The notes under the pieces are model-generated. The model was not told the DNA's origin. It saw nothing but the letters and a program-made list of their open reading frames with translations, and searched no databases. Below are positions 1 through 9,779 of a stretch of 64,000 nucleotides of DNA, in pieces. The stretch is from Flavobacteriia bacterium (GTDB lineage Bacteria > Bacteroidota > Bacteroidia > Flavobacteriales_D > Crocinitomicaceae), in the NCBI GenBank assembly GCA_947450325.1, contig CANFUT010000011.1, forward strand, positions 55,784 through 119,783, read 5' to 3'. Position 1 is the first letter of the stretch, and every line of letters begins with the position of its first letter. A program made the position numbers and the translations under genes.

Positions 1-275
1 CAGTCAAATTTGCCGGATTAGCAGCATATTCAACATCTAAGGCAGCAGTTGCCAGTTTTACGGAATTGTTAGCAGAAGAATACAAAGACACTAAAATCAA
101 AGTCAATTGTTTGTGTTTAGGATCAGCGCAAACGGAAATGTTGGAAGAGGCTTTCCCTGGATTTCAAGCTCCTGTTTCTGCACATGAGATGGCAAGCTAC
201 ATTGCAGATTTTTCATTAAATGCTCACCAATGGATGCATGGAAGAATTATTCCTGTTTCGTTGACAACACCGTGA
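1..275 (+). CDS. SDR family oxidoreductase, C-terminal part (cut by window edge)
   Basis: The reading frame is open from base 3, so the gene begins upstream of the window; about 90 residues are visible. The visible part contains YSTSK, the Tyr-x-x-x-Lys catalytic motif of short-chain dehydrogenases/reductases, followed by the usual helix (AAVASFTELLAEEY) and the post-catalytic strand with KVNCLCLGSAQT, which matches the 'N-x-[VIL]-x-PG' region of the family with LG in place of PG. The protein would use NAD(P)H to reduce or oxidise a small substrate in the cytoplasm. The substrate cannot be told because the N-terminal Rossmann half is missing. No downstream partner is coupled to it. Confidence 0.75.
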   Translation, partial: VKFAGLAAYSTSKAAVASFTELLAEEYKDTKIKVNCLCLGSAQTEMLEEAFPGFQAPVSAHEMASYIADFSLNAHQWMHGRIIPVSLTTP

Positions 276-483
276 TTTCTTTCGATTATTGGATTAATAG
301 ATTCACTTCGTGCCTGACTTCGTCGGTGTTGGATTAATGGATTTTTAGATAGTCAGCCTTTCGGTCATTCCTTTTTTTAAAAAAATTGCATTTAATCCAA
401 AATTTCTAAAAAATTGTTAAATTAGCGGAGAAATTTGAATGTGAGTTACTGCTAATCAACTGACTAATTCGCTTTACTTTTTT

Positions 484-499
484 CGGCATTGTTTTTGCA
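484..499 (+). promoter_or_regulatory. Candidate sigma-54 (-24/-12) promoter of the DUF4783 gene
   Basis: The site reads CGGCAT-TGTTT-TTGCA. It has GG (485-486) and GC (497-498) separated by exactly 10 bases and a full TTGCA -12 box; the only departures from TGGCAC-N5-TTGCA are C for T at the first position and T for C at the sixth. A start about 12 bases beyond the GC would give a leader of roughly 13 bases before the ATG at 523. A sigma-54 activator gene lies 2 kb downstream. Confidence 0.45.
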
Positions 500-522
500 A
501 TTTTTCACAAAAATTCAACGAA

Positions 523-906
523 ATGGCATTTATTTACTCTTTTTTAATTTCATTTTTAATCAGTGTTGGTCATCCTGCTGATGTTCCTTACAGTGATTTA
601 GAAAATGCCTTTGCTTCTGGGAATGCTTCTTCGATTGTTGCAATGGGTAAAGAAAAAATGCTTATTTCAATCTTCGACAAAGAAGCAGCTTACAGTCAAT
701 CACAGGCAACATTAGTTTTAAAAGACTTTTTCTCTAAGAAACCTGCTACTTCGTTCAAATTTAATTTCAAAGGAAAAGAATCTGCGGATGGAACCTTTGC
801 CATTGGCGTTTATACTTCGAAAACTGAAAATTACCGCGTTACCATTCATTTTAAAAAGATTGGCACTGAATTTAAAATTGAAAGACTGACGATTGAGAAG
901 AGTTAA
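523..906 (+). CDS. DUF4783 family exported protein
   Basis: This 127-residue protein has a hydrophobic start (FIYSFLISFLISVGHPA) acting as a short signal peptide, then a small alpha/beta domain of about 100 residues of the kind assigned to DUF4783 (a cystatin/NTF2-like fold common in Bacteroidota). Recognisable stretches are a helix with FASGNASSIVAMGKEKMLI, then LKDFFSKKP and a paired strand region ending FKIERLTIEKS. No catalytic residues are evident and the function is unknown. It stands alone, about 220 bases upstream of miaB, and is preceded by a sigma-54-like promoter, so its expression may depend on an activated enhancer-binding protein. Family assignment is from memory of the sequence pattern; location (periplasm) is inferred. 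Confidence 0.7.
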   Translation: MAFIYSFLISFLISVGHPADVPYSDLENAFASGNASSIVAMGKEKMLISIFDKEAAYSQSQATLVLKDFFSKKPATSFKFNFKGKESADGTFAIGVYTSKTENYRVTIHFKKIGTEFKIERLTIEKS

Positions 907-1072
907 TAAATTTTCTTCTAATCAATTAATTCAACACATTTCACAAAAACCAAATATCGCCATATTTCGAATTCGTACCCAAGCGCCTTCATTTCAAATT
1001 GCGTAACTTGTAGCATTGCCCTCATCAATCAAATTCACCTCTTTAATCATCCTTCAAATTTACACCTGACAT

Positions 1073-1105
1073 TTTGACACACTTCAGTTTATTTACTTAT
1101 TTTTG
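1073..1105 (+). promoter_or_regulatory. Bacteroidota-type promoter of miaB operon
   Basis: TTTG at 1073-1076 and TATTTTTG at 1098-1105, spaced 21 bases, match the -33/-7 consensus of the Bacteroidota primary sigma factor. The -7 box ends 23 bases before the miaB ATG at 1129. Confidence 0.7.
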
Positions 1106-1128
1106 TATTTCAATATCTTGTAAGACAA

Positions 1129-2574
1129 ATGAACAATACTGATTTAGAAAAAAGCAAAGTCATTGATGAATCAAGACAAGGAGAAGCTTTGATCTTGGGA
1201 GAAAACTCAAACAATTCTGGAAAAAAATTATACATTGAAAGTTATGGTTGCGCCATGAATTTCTCTGACAGCGAAGTAGTTGCGTCTATTTTAGCAAAAG
1301 ATGGTTTTCAAACTACAACTAATTTTGAAGATGCTGATGTTATTTTATTGAATACTTGTTCCATTAGAGAAAACGCTGAAGTACGAGTTCGAAAAAGATT
1401 ACATGATTTTAAGAAGCAGAAAAAATCACAACCTGAACTAGTTGTAGGAATATTAGGTTGCATGGCCGAAAGACTGAAACAAAATCTACTTGACGAAGAA
1501 AAATTAGTTGACATCGTTGCTGGACCTGATTCATACAGAGATTTGCCCAATCTAATTGAAGAAGTTGGTACTGGACAAAAAGCAGTAAATGTTTTACTTT
1601 CTCGCGAAGAAACTTACGCTGATATTTCTCCTGTAAGATTGGATAAAGGTGGCGTTTCTGCTTTCGTGAGCATCACAAGAGGTTGCGATAACATGTGTTC
1701 GTTTTGTGTTGTTCCTTTTACTAGAGGACGAGAAAGATCACGTGATCCACAGACAATTATTGAAGAATGTAAAAATCTATTCGAAGCTGGTTACAGAGAA
1801 GTTACTTTATTGGGACAAAATGTAGACAGCTACCGTTTCAATATGACGAGCAAAGGTGAAATCAAAGAGGAAAATCTTCCAACCACTAATTTTGCACAAC
1901 TAATGGCGATGGTTGCTGAAGTGAATCCACTATTGAGAGTTCGTTTTTCGACTTCTCATCCAAAAGATTTGACGGATGATTTCTTAGAAGTGATGGCAAA
2001 ATACCAAAATATTTGTCCATATATACACCTTCCAGTTCAGTCTGGAAGTACAGAAGTTTTGCACAAGATGAATCGCGGATATACCAGAGAATGGTATTTG
2101 GAAAGAATTGCAGCAATCAAGAAATTTATTCCTGACGCAACAATTTCAACTGATATCATAGCGGGATTTTGCGGTGAAACGGAAGAACAACACAATGAAA
2201 CCAAAAGTTTGATGGAGGAAGTCAAATTCGATTTTGCTTACATGTACACTTATTCAGAAAGACCGAAAACGTTGGCAGAACGCAAGTATGAAGATGATAT
2301 TCCTGAAGCAACAAAAAGCAGACGTTTAACTGAAATAATTGATATTCAACGCCAAAATTCATTGCTTTCAAACCAAAAACAATTGGGTCAAATTCAAGAA
2401 GTTTTGGTGGAAGGAATTTCAAAAAAATCTGAACTTGAAATGGCAGGTAGAAATCCTTACAACTCCAAAGTAGTTTTCCCAAAAGGAAACGCAAAACCAG
2501 GAGATTATGTGATGGTTAAAATTCTCACATGTACTTCAGCCACATTGATAGGAGAAATCATTTCACAAGTTTGA
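1129..2574 (+). CDS. miaB: tRNA-2-methylthio-N6-dimethylallyladenosine synthase MiaB
   Basis: A radical-SAM methylthiotransferase of 481 residues that adds the 2-methylthio group to i6A37 of tRNAs reading codons that start with U. Domain order is: N-terminal UPF0004 domain with the auxiliary [4Fe-4S] cysteines ([23 protein letters not shown]), the radical-SAM core with C-x3-C-x2-C as GCDNMCSFC, and a C-terminal TRAM domain. The motifs [23 protein letters not shown] and [17 protein letters not shown] are typical of MiaB rather than RimO or MtaB. It has a short extra N-terminal segment of about 30 residues before [13 protein letters not shown]. It is the first gene of a head-to-tail run (sigma-54 regulator, lptE, TPR-like gene, secG) and has a clear promoter of its own. 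Confidence 0.96.
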   Translation: MNNTDLEKSKVIDESRQGEALILGENSNNSGKKLYIESYGCAMNFSDSEVVASILAKDGFQTTTNFEDADVILLNTCSIRENAEVRVRKRLHDFKKQKKSQPELVVGILGCMAERLKQNLLDEEKLVDIVAGPDSYRDLPNLIEEVGTGQKAVNVLLSREETYADISPVRLDKGGVSAFVSITRGCDNMCSFCVVPFTRGRERSRDPQTIIEECKNLFEAGYREVTLLGQNVDSYRFNMTSKGEIKEENLPTTNFAQLMAMVAEVNPLLRVRFSTSHPKDLTDDFLEVMAKYQNICPYIHLPVQSGSTEVLHKMNRGYTREWYLERIAAIKKFIPDATISTDIIAGFCGETEEQHNETKSLMEEVKFDFAYMYTYSERPKTLAERKYEDDIPEATKSRRLTEIIDIQRQNSLLSNQKQLGQIQEVLVEGISKKSELEMAGRNPYNSKVVFPKGNAKPGDYVMVKILTCTSATLIGEIISQV

Positions 2575-2599
2575 TTTTTCAAAACGAACAGACAATAAA

Positions 2600-3844
2600 A
2601 TGGATATTCAACAAATAAAACAACGATTTTCAATCATAGGAAATGCTCCATTGCTGAACCGTGCTTTGGAAGTTGCCGCGCAAGTTGCACCTACAGATAT
2701 TTCAGTTTTGGTGACTGGTGAAAGTGGAACTGGAAAAGAAATCATACCACAAGTAATTCATCAACTTAGTTCTAGAAAACATGGAGAATACATTGCTGTA
2801 AACTGCGGTGCCATTCCAGAAGGAACGATTGATTCAGAATTATTTGGACACGAAAAAGGTTCGTTTACCGGCGCAAGCGGAAGTCGCGAAGGTTATTTTC
2901 AAGTGGCAGACGGCGGGACAATATTCTTAGATGAAGTGGCAGAATTGCCCATGCAAACTCAAGTTCGATTATTGCGTGTACTAGAAACGGGTGAATTTAT
3001 TCGTGTGGGTTCGTCTAAAGTAATCAAAACAAACGTGCGTGTGGTTGCTGCAACGAATGAAAATATGAGTCGCGCAATTCAAAGCGGAAAATTCAGAGAA
3101 GATTTATTGTATCGTTTGAGTACTGTGCCAATCAGTTTGCCGCCTTTGCGTCAACGAAAAGAAGATATAAATTTGATTTTCAGGAAATTCGCCAGCGATT
3201 TTGCGGATAAATATAGAATGCCTCCAATTAAATTGACTGAAGACGCGGTGCATGTCTTGGAAAATTACAATTGGCCAGGAAATATTCGTCAATTAAAGAA
3301 TTTAGTTGAACAAATATCTGTCATTGAAAACAAAAGAGAAATTGACGGAATCACTTTGCAAAGTTATTTGCCAAAAGCAGAAGATCAATTTCCAAGTGTG
3401 ATTAACAAAAATGAACAAGAGAATTTTTCTGAGCGTGAATTAATGTATAAATTTTTGTTTGACATGAAAAGCGATTTGAATGATTTGAAAAAACTGGTCA
3501 CTGAATTAATCAACCAAGGGCCTGAATTTCAATTGAATTCAGATCAATCTGCGATGATTAATCGCATGTACAATGATATCATTCCAGTGAATGACCACGC
3601 AACGCTATTGCCTTCAATTGTGACCAATAATTCAGATTTCAGAGCCAAAGAAGAGCCATTTGTAAATGATTTTCAAGAACATGTAGAAGTGGAAGAATCC
3701 TTATCTTTGGAAGATCGTGAAAAAGAATTGATTCAAAAAGCATTGGATAAACACCGCGGAAAACGCAAATATGCGGCAGATGAATTGGGAATTTCGGAGC
3801 GAACTTTGTACAGAAAAATTAAAGAATATAATTTACCAGGATAA
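2600..3844 (+). CDS. Sigma-54 interaction domain transcriptional activator without receiver domain
   Basis: A 414-residue enhancer-binding protein that activates sigma-54 RNA polymerase by ATP hydrolysis. It begins directly with the AAA+ domain: Walker A GESGTGKE (about residues 40-47), the sigma-54-contacting loop GSFTGA (87-92, Ser for the usual Ala in GAFTGA), Walker B GGTIFLDE (105-112) and the arginine-finger region FREDLLYRL. A linker of about 130 residues leads to a Fis-type helix-turn-helix at the C-terminus (KRKYAADELGISERTLYRKI). No receiver, PAS or GAF input domain precedes the ATPase, so activity is probably set by expression or by a partner protein. It follows miaB by 25 bases and its stop codon abuts the ATG of lptE, so it belongs to this operon; the same miaB/sigma-54/LptE order is common in Flavobacteriales. 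Confidence 0.93.
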   Translation: MDIQQIKQRFSIIGNAPLLNRALEVAAQVAPTDISVLVTGESGTGKEIIPQVIHQLSSRKHGEYIAVNCGAIPEGTIDSELFGHEKGSFTGASGSREGYFQVADGGTIFLDEVAELPMQTQVRLLRVLETGEFIRVGSSKVIKTNVRVVAATNENMSRAIQSGKFREDLLYRLSTVPISLPPLRQRKEDINLIFRKFASDFADKYRMPPIKLTEDAVHVLENYNWPGNIRQLKNLVEQISVIENKREIDGITLQSYLPKAEDQFPSVINKNEQENFSERELMYKFLFDMKSDLNDLKKLVTELINQGPEFQLNSDQSAMINRMYNDIIPVNDHATLLPSIVTNNSDFRAKEEPFVNDFQEHVEVEESLSLEDREKELIQKALDKHRGKRKYAADELGISERTLYRKIKEYNLPG

Positions 3845-4375
3845 ATGAAAGTATTGCTTTCCATATTGATATTAGCTTCACTAGCATCTTGCTGGCCGAC
3901 AAGCGTTTCTTTCAAAGATTCGGGGTCTATGGATCCACGTTGGAAGAAATTTACCGTCAAAACATTGGAAAACAATGCGCCTAATGCCAATTTAAGTTAT
4001 CCCGCGCAATTGACAGAAGCCATCAAAGACGGAATTCAAAACAATACGAGGTTGAAATTGAGCAACAATATTGATTCTTCGCAAGTGAATATTGAAGGAA
4101 CTATTACCAGTTATTCGATTACGCCAATTGCATTGCAAGCGGGCGATGTTGCAGCAAGAAACCGATTGACCATTTCCACCAATTACACAATTTTCATCAA
4201 TGTTCCACCTTTGGAAAATGAACCATTGACCGAAAACAAAATGACACTAACAAGCACACGTTTTGCAGATTACGATTCCAATTTAGATTTGTCAACCGTT
4301 GAAAGTCAATTGTTGGAAGAAATCAATAAACAAATCGTTCAAGACGTTATCAATAAAATACTTTCAAACTGGTAG
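3845..4375 (+). CDS. lptE: LptE-like lipopolysaccharide assembly lipoprotein
   Basis: A 176-residue lipoprotein with signal peptide and lipobox LASC (lipidated Cys at residue 16). The body has the LptE pattern of Bacteroidota: short N-terminal strand after the Cys, VKTLENNAPNANLSYPAQLTEAIKDGIQNNTRLKLSNN, and a closing helix LEEINKQIVQDVINKILSNW. LptE plugs the LptD barrel in the outer membrane and helps deliver LPS to the surface. The ATG at 3845 follows the preceding stop codon with no gap, and the next gene starts 2 bases after its stop, which indicates tight translational coupling. The gene symbol is by family resemblance and position; sequence conservation in LptE is low. Confidence 0.8.
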   Translation: MKVLLSILILASLASCWPTSVSFKDSGSMDPRWKKFTVKTLENNAPNANLSYPAQLTEAIKDGIQNNTRLKLSNNIDSSQVNIEGTITSYSITPIALQAGDVAARNRLTISTNYTIFINVPPLENEPLTENKMTLTSTRFADYDSNLDLSTVESQLLEEINKQIVQDVINKILSNW

Positions 4376-4377
4376 GC

Positions 4378-5478
4378 ATGAATTTAGATCAAATATCCAC
4401 TAGAATTGCTGATCCGGCTTCATGTTTAGGACAAGAAATTCCAGCGCTGAAAGAATTGACGGAAAAATATCCTTATTCGCAGATTTTTTCGATTTTATAT
4501 CTGAAGGCACTTTCAAATCACAATGACATCGGATTTGAGGAAGCATTGCAAAAACACGCTTATCGCATTTCAGACAGAATGAAATTGTATGATTTGATTC
4601 ATGGAGAAGCGGTTAGCAAAATTGAAAGTATTCAAGAACCAGTTGAATCCGTTGTTGAAAATGTTCAAGAAACAGCAATCGCAACTGAAGTAATAGTACC
4701 TGAAATTGTCGAAGAAATTATTGAAGCAATTCCAGAAATTGAAGTTGAAGAAGTTGTATCGTTGGAAATTGAACCTGAAACAATTTCTGAACCGGTTGAA
4801 ATCATCGAAGAAGAGCCGAAGGTTTTACCAATCGAACTTGTAAGAAGTATCGCAGAGCCAGAAATTGAAGCATCAAATGAAGTTTCTGAACAAGAAATTC
4901 CAGCTGACGAAATAAATGTCAAAGCAGATCAAAACGCGCAAGAAGACGAGCTCAATTTGGAAATTATTTCACAAGTTGTGGCGACTGTTTATAACGAAAA
5001 TTTAGAAAATTCAGTTCCTGAGCAGAAAAAAATCGAAATTGAAGAAAAAATTTCTGAACAAATTGAACCAGAGATTTCAACAATTGAAAAACCAGATTTT
5101 ACATCCAAAAGAAGTTTCACTTCATGGTTAAAAATGGGTGAACAGACAACACAAACTTCAGTTCCAAAAGAGAAAGAAATTATTGAAGAAGAAATTGAAG
5201 TCATTGAAAAACAAATAGATAAAATCATAAATAAATTCATCGAGAAAGAGCCAAGTATTTCTCGACCGCAAAAAGAATTTTATTCTCCTTCCAAAAAAGC
5301 AAAAGAAAGTATCAATCCAGATAGTCTGATTTACACAGAAACTTTGGCAAATATTTTCGCAATTCAGGGGAATTTTCCGAAAGCAATTGTCGCTTATGAA
5401 CAATTAATGTTGACAAATCCAGAAAAAAAGATTTTCTTTGCAAATCGAATTGAAGAATTAAAAGAAAAATTAAAATAA
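4378..5478 (+). CDS. Hypothetical Glu/Ile-rich protein with C-terminal TPR-like helices
   Basis: A 366-residue protein of unknown function. The N-terminal ~75 residues form helices (DQISTRIADP, LKELTEKYPYSQIFSILYLKALSNHNDIGFEEALQKHAYRISDR) resembling a TPR pair. Residues about 80-300 are low-complexity and strongly acidic, with repeated EIVEEIIEAIPEIEVEEV-like stretches. The last ~50 residues (SLIYTETLANIFAIQGNFPKAIVAYEQLMLTNPEKKIFFANRIEEL) form a clear TPR-like hairpin. There is no signal peptide, so it should be cytoplasmic. It is coupled to lptE (2-base gap) and followed 5 bases later by secG, a position held by a similar protein in many Flavobacteriales. Possibly a scaffold; no enzymatic motif is seen. 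Confidence 0.7.
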   Translation: MNLDQISTRIADPASCLGQEIPALKELTEKYPYSQIFSILYLKALSNHNDIGFEEALQKHAYRISDRMKLYDLIHGEAVSKIESIQEPVESVVENVQETAIATEVIVPEIVEEIIEAIPEIEVEEVVSLEIEPETISEPVEIIEEEPKVLPIELVRSIAEPEIEASNEVSEQEIPADEINVKADQNAQEDELNLEIISQVVATVYNENLENSVPEQKKIEIEEKISEQIEPEISTIEKPDFTSKRSFTSWLKMGEQTTQTSVPKEKEIIEEEIEVIEKQIDKIINKFIEKEPSISRPQKEFYSPSKKAKESINPDSLIYTETLANIFAIQGNFPKAIVAYEQLMLTNPEKKIFFANRIEELKEKLK

Positions 5479-5483
5479 TACAA

Positions 5484-5768
5484 ATGGGAGCTTTATTATC
5501 AATCATCATCATTTTAGCAAGTATTTTACTGATTGTTGTTGTATTTATTCAAAATCCAAAAGGTGGAGGTTTATCATCAGATTTTGGTGCAGCTTCTCAA
5601 TTGGGTGGTGTTCAAAAAACGAATGATTTCATTGACAAATCAACTTGGACTTTAGCAGGTGTGATTATGGTATTGAGTATTGTATTGACAATTCAATCAA
5701 CTCCTAAAAAACAAGCAGTGAAAGAAACTCCAACTACAGAGCAAGGACAAAACAAGCCTGCTCAATAA
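5484..5768 (+). CDS. secG: Preprotein translocase subunit SecG
   Basis: A 94-residue inner-membrane protein with two transmembrane helices (LLSIIIILASILLIVVVFIQ and WTLAGVIMVLSIVLTI) separated by the diagnostic SecG loop QNPKGGGLSSDFG...GGVQKTNDFIDKSTW. SecG assists the SecYEG channel in protein export. The charged tail KKQAVKETPTTEQGQNKPAQ is typical of Bacteroidota SecG. It is the last gene of the miaB operon, 5 bases after the preceding stop, and is followed by a rho-independent terminator. Confidence 0.95.
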   Translation: MGALLSIIIILASILLIVVVFIQNPKGGGLSSDFGAASQLGGVQKTNDFIDKSTWTLAGVIMVLSIVLTIQSTPKKQAVKETPTTEQGQNKPAQ

Positions 5769-5790
5769 AAGGGTTTTCTAAAAATATTCA

Positions 5791-5823
5791 AAATGTCAGT
5801 ATGTCAGTACTGGCATTTTTTTT
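5791..5823 (+). terminator. Terminator of the miaB-secG operon
   Basis: Inverted arms AATGTCAGTA (5792-5801) and TACTGGCATT (5808-5817) with one G-T pair, followed by a run of eight T. Confidence 0.8.
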
Positions 5824-5918
5824 GTGCAAAAATTTCCTCTTAAATGTAAAAATGTCGCATTTATCAGCGTGGCACAAAATTGGTCAAAACACAGCGAACA
5901 TATAAATTTTATATATAC

Positions 5919-6194
5919 ATGTCAACATCATTTAAACCATTGGCGGATCGCGTTCTAATCGAAGCAGCGCCAGCAGAACAAAAAACAGCAAGTGGGATCA
6001 TCATTCCTGATACAGCGAAAGAGAAACCATTAAGAGGGGTTGTCATCGCTGTTGGAAATGGTAAAAAAGATGAACCAATGACTGTAAAAGTTGGGGATAA
6101 TGTCATTTACGGACAATATTCTGGTACAGAAATCAAGTTAGATGGAAAAACTTTCTTGATCATGAAAGAAGCAGACATCTACGGAATAATCTAA
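5919..6194 (+). CDS. groES: Co-chaperonin GroES
   Basis: The 91-residue GroES lid of the chaperonin. Motifs seen are [33 protein letters not shown] (mobile loop and first strands), [11 protein letters not shown] and [22 protein letters not shown]. The frame is open from a TTG at 5880, but the ATG at 5919 ([12 protein letters not shown]) matches the family start and avoids 13 unsupported residues. It lies 26 bases before groEL, forming the usual two-gene operon. No CIRCE element (TTAGCACTC-N9-GAGTGCTAA) is visible upstream; instead a TGGCAC-N5-TGGT sequence at 5870-5884 resembles a weak -24/-12 element. Confidence 0.96.
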   Translation: MSTSFKPLADRVLIEAAPAEQKTASGIIIPDTAKEKPLRGVVIAVGNGKKDEPMTVKVGDNVIYGQYSGTEIKLDGKTFLIMKEADIYGII

Positions 6195-6217
6195 GGACAA
6201 CACATTTAAAAATTTAA

Positions 6218-7852
<1,635 letters not shown>

Positions 7853-7960
7853 TTTTTTGAGAAGTTAGACTTGAGACATTAGACAAAAGACTCTAAGATT
7901 TTAAGATATTAGGATTTTAAGACGAAATACTTTGAGTAAAAAAGTCTAGTAGAGAGATTT

Positions 7961-7992
7961 TTGTTGGGACGCAATGCATTGCGTCCCAACAA
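7961..7992. repeat. 32-bp perfect palindrome downstream of groEL
   Basis: Arms TTGTTGGGACGCAATG and CATTGCGTCCCAACAA are exact reverse complements with no spacer. No coding frame or T-run is attached, so it is more like a dispersed palindromic (REP-like) repeat than a terminator. The core GGGACGCAATGCATTGCGTC is, from memory, frequent in intergenic DNA of several bacteria. Confidence 0.75.
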
Positions 7993-8061
7993 TCTTTTAG
8001 CGAAGCGAGTCTTTTTTTAGTCGAGTTTCAGATAGAATTATTATTTTTACATCACTTATAA

Positions 8062-8088
8062 AGAGTCGCTTTTAGCGGCTCTTTTTTC
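8062..8088 (+). terminator. Terminator downstream of groEL
   Basis: Hairpin AGAGTCGCT / AGCGGCTCT with a short loop and a G-T pair, followed by TTTTTT. It is 210 bases beyond the groEL stop and points the same way. Confidence 0.7.
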
Positions 8089-8159
8089 GTTCCCTCTTCC
8101 TGATTTATTCAGATAGAACGGAACGTCGATATATATAATGCCTTCTCTGTTTTAGGATG

Positions 8160-8255
8160 GGGAAGGTTTTTTTTAGCCCTGACAGCAGTGGAAATCTCCC
8201 GACCCGATAGCTATCGGGACGGGAATACAACGAATGGCAGGAAATAGCTCTTAAT
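8160..8255 (+). ncRNA. Structured RNA resembling the Flavo-1 motif
   Basis: After a T-run (8168-8174) comes AGCCCTG..., a central hairpin with arms CCCGACCCGATAG (8198-8210) and CTATCGGGACGGG (8211-8223), one A-A mismatch, and a closing segment CAGGAAATAGCTC (8239-8251). AGC/GCT and CCTG/CAGG pair around an asymmetric AAATA loop. The conserved-looking pieces 'AGCCC...CAGTGGAAATC' and 'GGCAGGAAATAGCTC' fit the Flavo-1 RNA pattern found throughout Flavobacteria as I remember it. There is no ORF inside. Function is unknown. Strand follows the T-run and the pattern orientation. Confidence 0.5.
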
Positions 8256-8260
8256 AAACT

Positions 8261-9493
8261 TTAAACATTTGCAGATTGCAACTCAATCACTGTAATCTCT
8301 GGGCGAATCCCTACTCTACCCATGTATCCCAAGCAACCCAAGCCGCGGTTTACGTACAAATGTTGATTTCCGTTGGGGTATAATCCAGCCCATTGAGGAT
8401 AAATGTATTGAGACGGACTCCATTTGAAACCAGGAATTTCGATGCCGAATTGAAATCCGTGCGTGTGACCAGAAAGTGTCAAATCGATGTCGGTATGTTG
8501 GTCCTTGATTTCAGCGTTATAGTGACTTGGGTCGTGTGAAAGTAAAATTTTGAACGGTAAGTGCTCAGACCCTTTTTTGGCCTCAGTGAATTTTCCGTAT
8601 TTCTTGAAATTCAAGTTTGCTCCCCAATTTTCGATTCCAAGTACTCCAATTTTTTCTCCGTCTTTTTTGAGTTCAACGTGTTCATTCAACAACAATTTCC
8701 AACCCAATTTTTGGTGCAAATCATGCATTTGTTTCATGTTGTGCGCTTTTGCTTCTGCGTTTTCCCATTGCTCGTAATCGCCATAATCGTGGTTTCCCAA
8801 AATACTGTAAACGCCAAGCGGTGCAGACAATTGTGACAAAATCGGGATGTACGGAAAGGCTTCATCAGTGCGATTATTGACAATATCACCTGTAAAAAAT
8901 ATCACATCTGGTTTTTCGGCTTTGATCAAATCAAATGCTTTTTGCAATTGGTGATTTCCTTGCAAACTTCCTGTGTGAATGTCCGAAATTTGAACGATTT
9001 TTAATCCGTGGAAAGCTTTTGGTAAATTCGAAAACTTGATTTTTGGTCTATGTATTTTGAAATCATAAGCAGTTTTAACCAAACCCCAAGCCATTGTTCC
9101 GAGCGGAAGTGCGGCAAAACCAAGCGCTAACTTCGCTGCAAATTGTCTTCTGCCTAAATCTGTTGCGACTTTGGAAGCAGCAGCTTTTGATGCAAATATT
9201 CCCTTGATGAATTGAATTCCAGTGGTGATTAAAAAAGCGAGTGCAACAACCAATTTAGCAATCAACACCAAAAAGAAAATATTGACCATCCAATTTTTGG
9301 CGTAATTGTTATGCATCATTCGACTACCAAAAACGAACGCGTAAATCAAAATCGTTGAAACAAACCAAATCCAATTAAACCATTTAAGTTGTGACTTTTG
9401 TTCCAGAAAAAAAGTGCGAATGGCAAAATAGGAACCAATTTCAGCAATGAGTAAAATAGAAATTAGAACGATTGGGAAAATGAGTTTTTTCAT
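8261..9493 (-). CDS. Membrane-anchored metallophosphoesterase (YaeI/YkuE type)
   Basis: A 410-residue protein with three to four N-terminal transmembrane helices (about residues 3-25, 40-58, 70-95), a twin-arginine-like segment RRQFAAKLALGFAALP (115-130), then a calcineurin-like phosphoesterase domain. Metal-binding motifs are all present: DIHTG (D171, H173), FTGDIVNN, LGNHDYGDY, LLSHDP and GHTHGFQFG. This architecture fits YaeI/YkuE-type phosphodiesterases acting on the outer face of the inner membrane; the physiological substrate is not known. The gene faces sucC across a 286-base divergent spacer; a -7 box TAATTTTG (rc at 9616-9623) lies about 120 bases upstream of the start. Confidence 0.9.
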   Translation of the reverse strand: MKKLIFPIVLISILLIAEIGSYFAIRTFFLEQKSQLKWFNWIWFVSTILIYAFVFGSRMMHNNYAKNWMVNIFFLVLIAKLVVALAFLITTGIQFIKGIFASKAAASKVATDLGRRQFAAKLALGFAALPLGTMAWGLVKTAYDFKIHRPKIKFSNLPKAFHGLKIVQISDIHTGSLQGNHQLQKAFDLIKAEKPDVIFFTGDIVNNRTDEAFPYIPILSQLSAPLGVYSILGNHDYGDYEQWENAEAKAHNMKQMHDLHQKLGWKLLLNEHVELKKDGEKIGVLGIENWGANLNFKKYGKFTEAKKGSEHLPFKILLSHDPSHYNAEIKDQHTDIDLTLSGHTHGFQFGIEIPGFKWSPSQYIYPQWAGLYPNGNQHLYVNRGLGCLGYMGRVGIRPEITVIELQSANV

Positions 9494-9779
9494 GGAGATT
9501 GTTTGTGAAACTTTGTGAATTTGTTCAATAAAATTGAAAAAGATATTCTTTTAATTAAACACGAAACGCACAAACATGTTTAGCATTTCACACTTAAAAA
9601 TTGAAAATTCTATTACAAAATTATAATTTATCCTTGATTCCAAATGTGTTTAATAGAAACCGCTTAAAGAATATTTCATCAAACTATACCTTTTTAACGA
9701 AATAAAGAAAAAAAACTTTCAATAACTACCCTACTTTTTGATTTATTCATTGTACATTTACAGCGCAAAATTTCAGAAA

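Noticed and set aside
5824..5918. CIRCE/HrcA operator before groES
   Set aside because: Looked for TTAGCACTC-N9-GAGTGCTAA and found no match in the leader.
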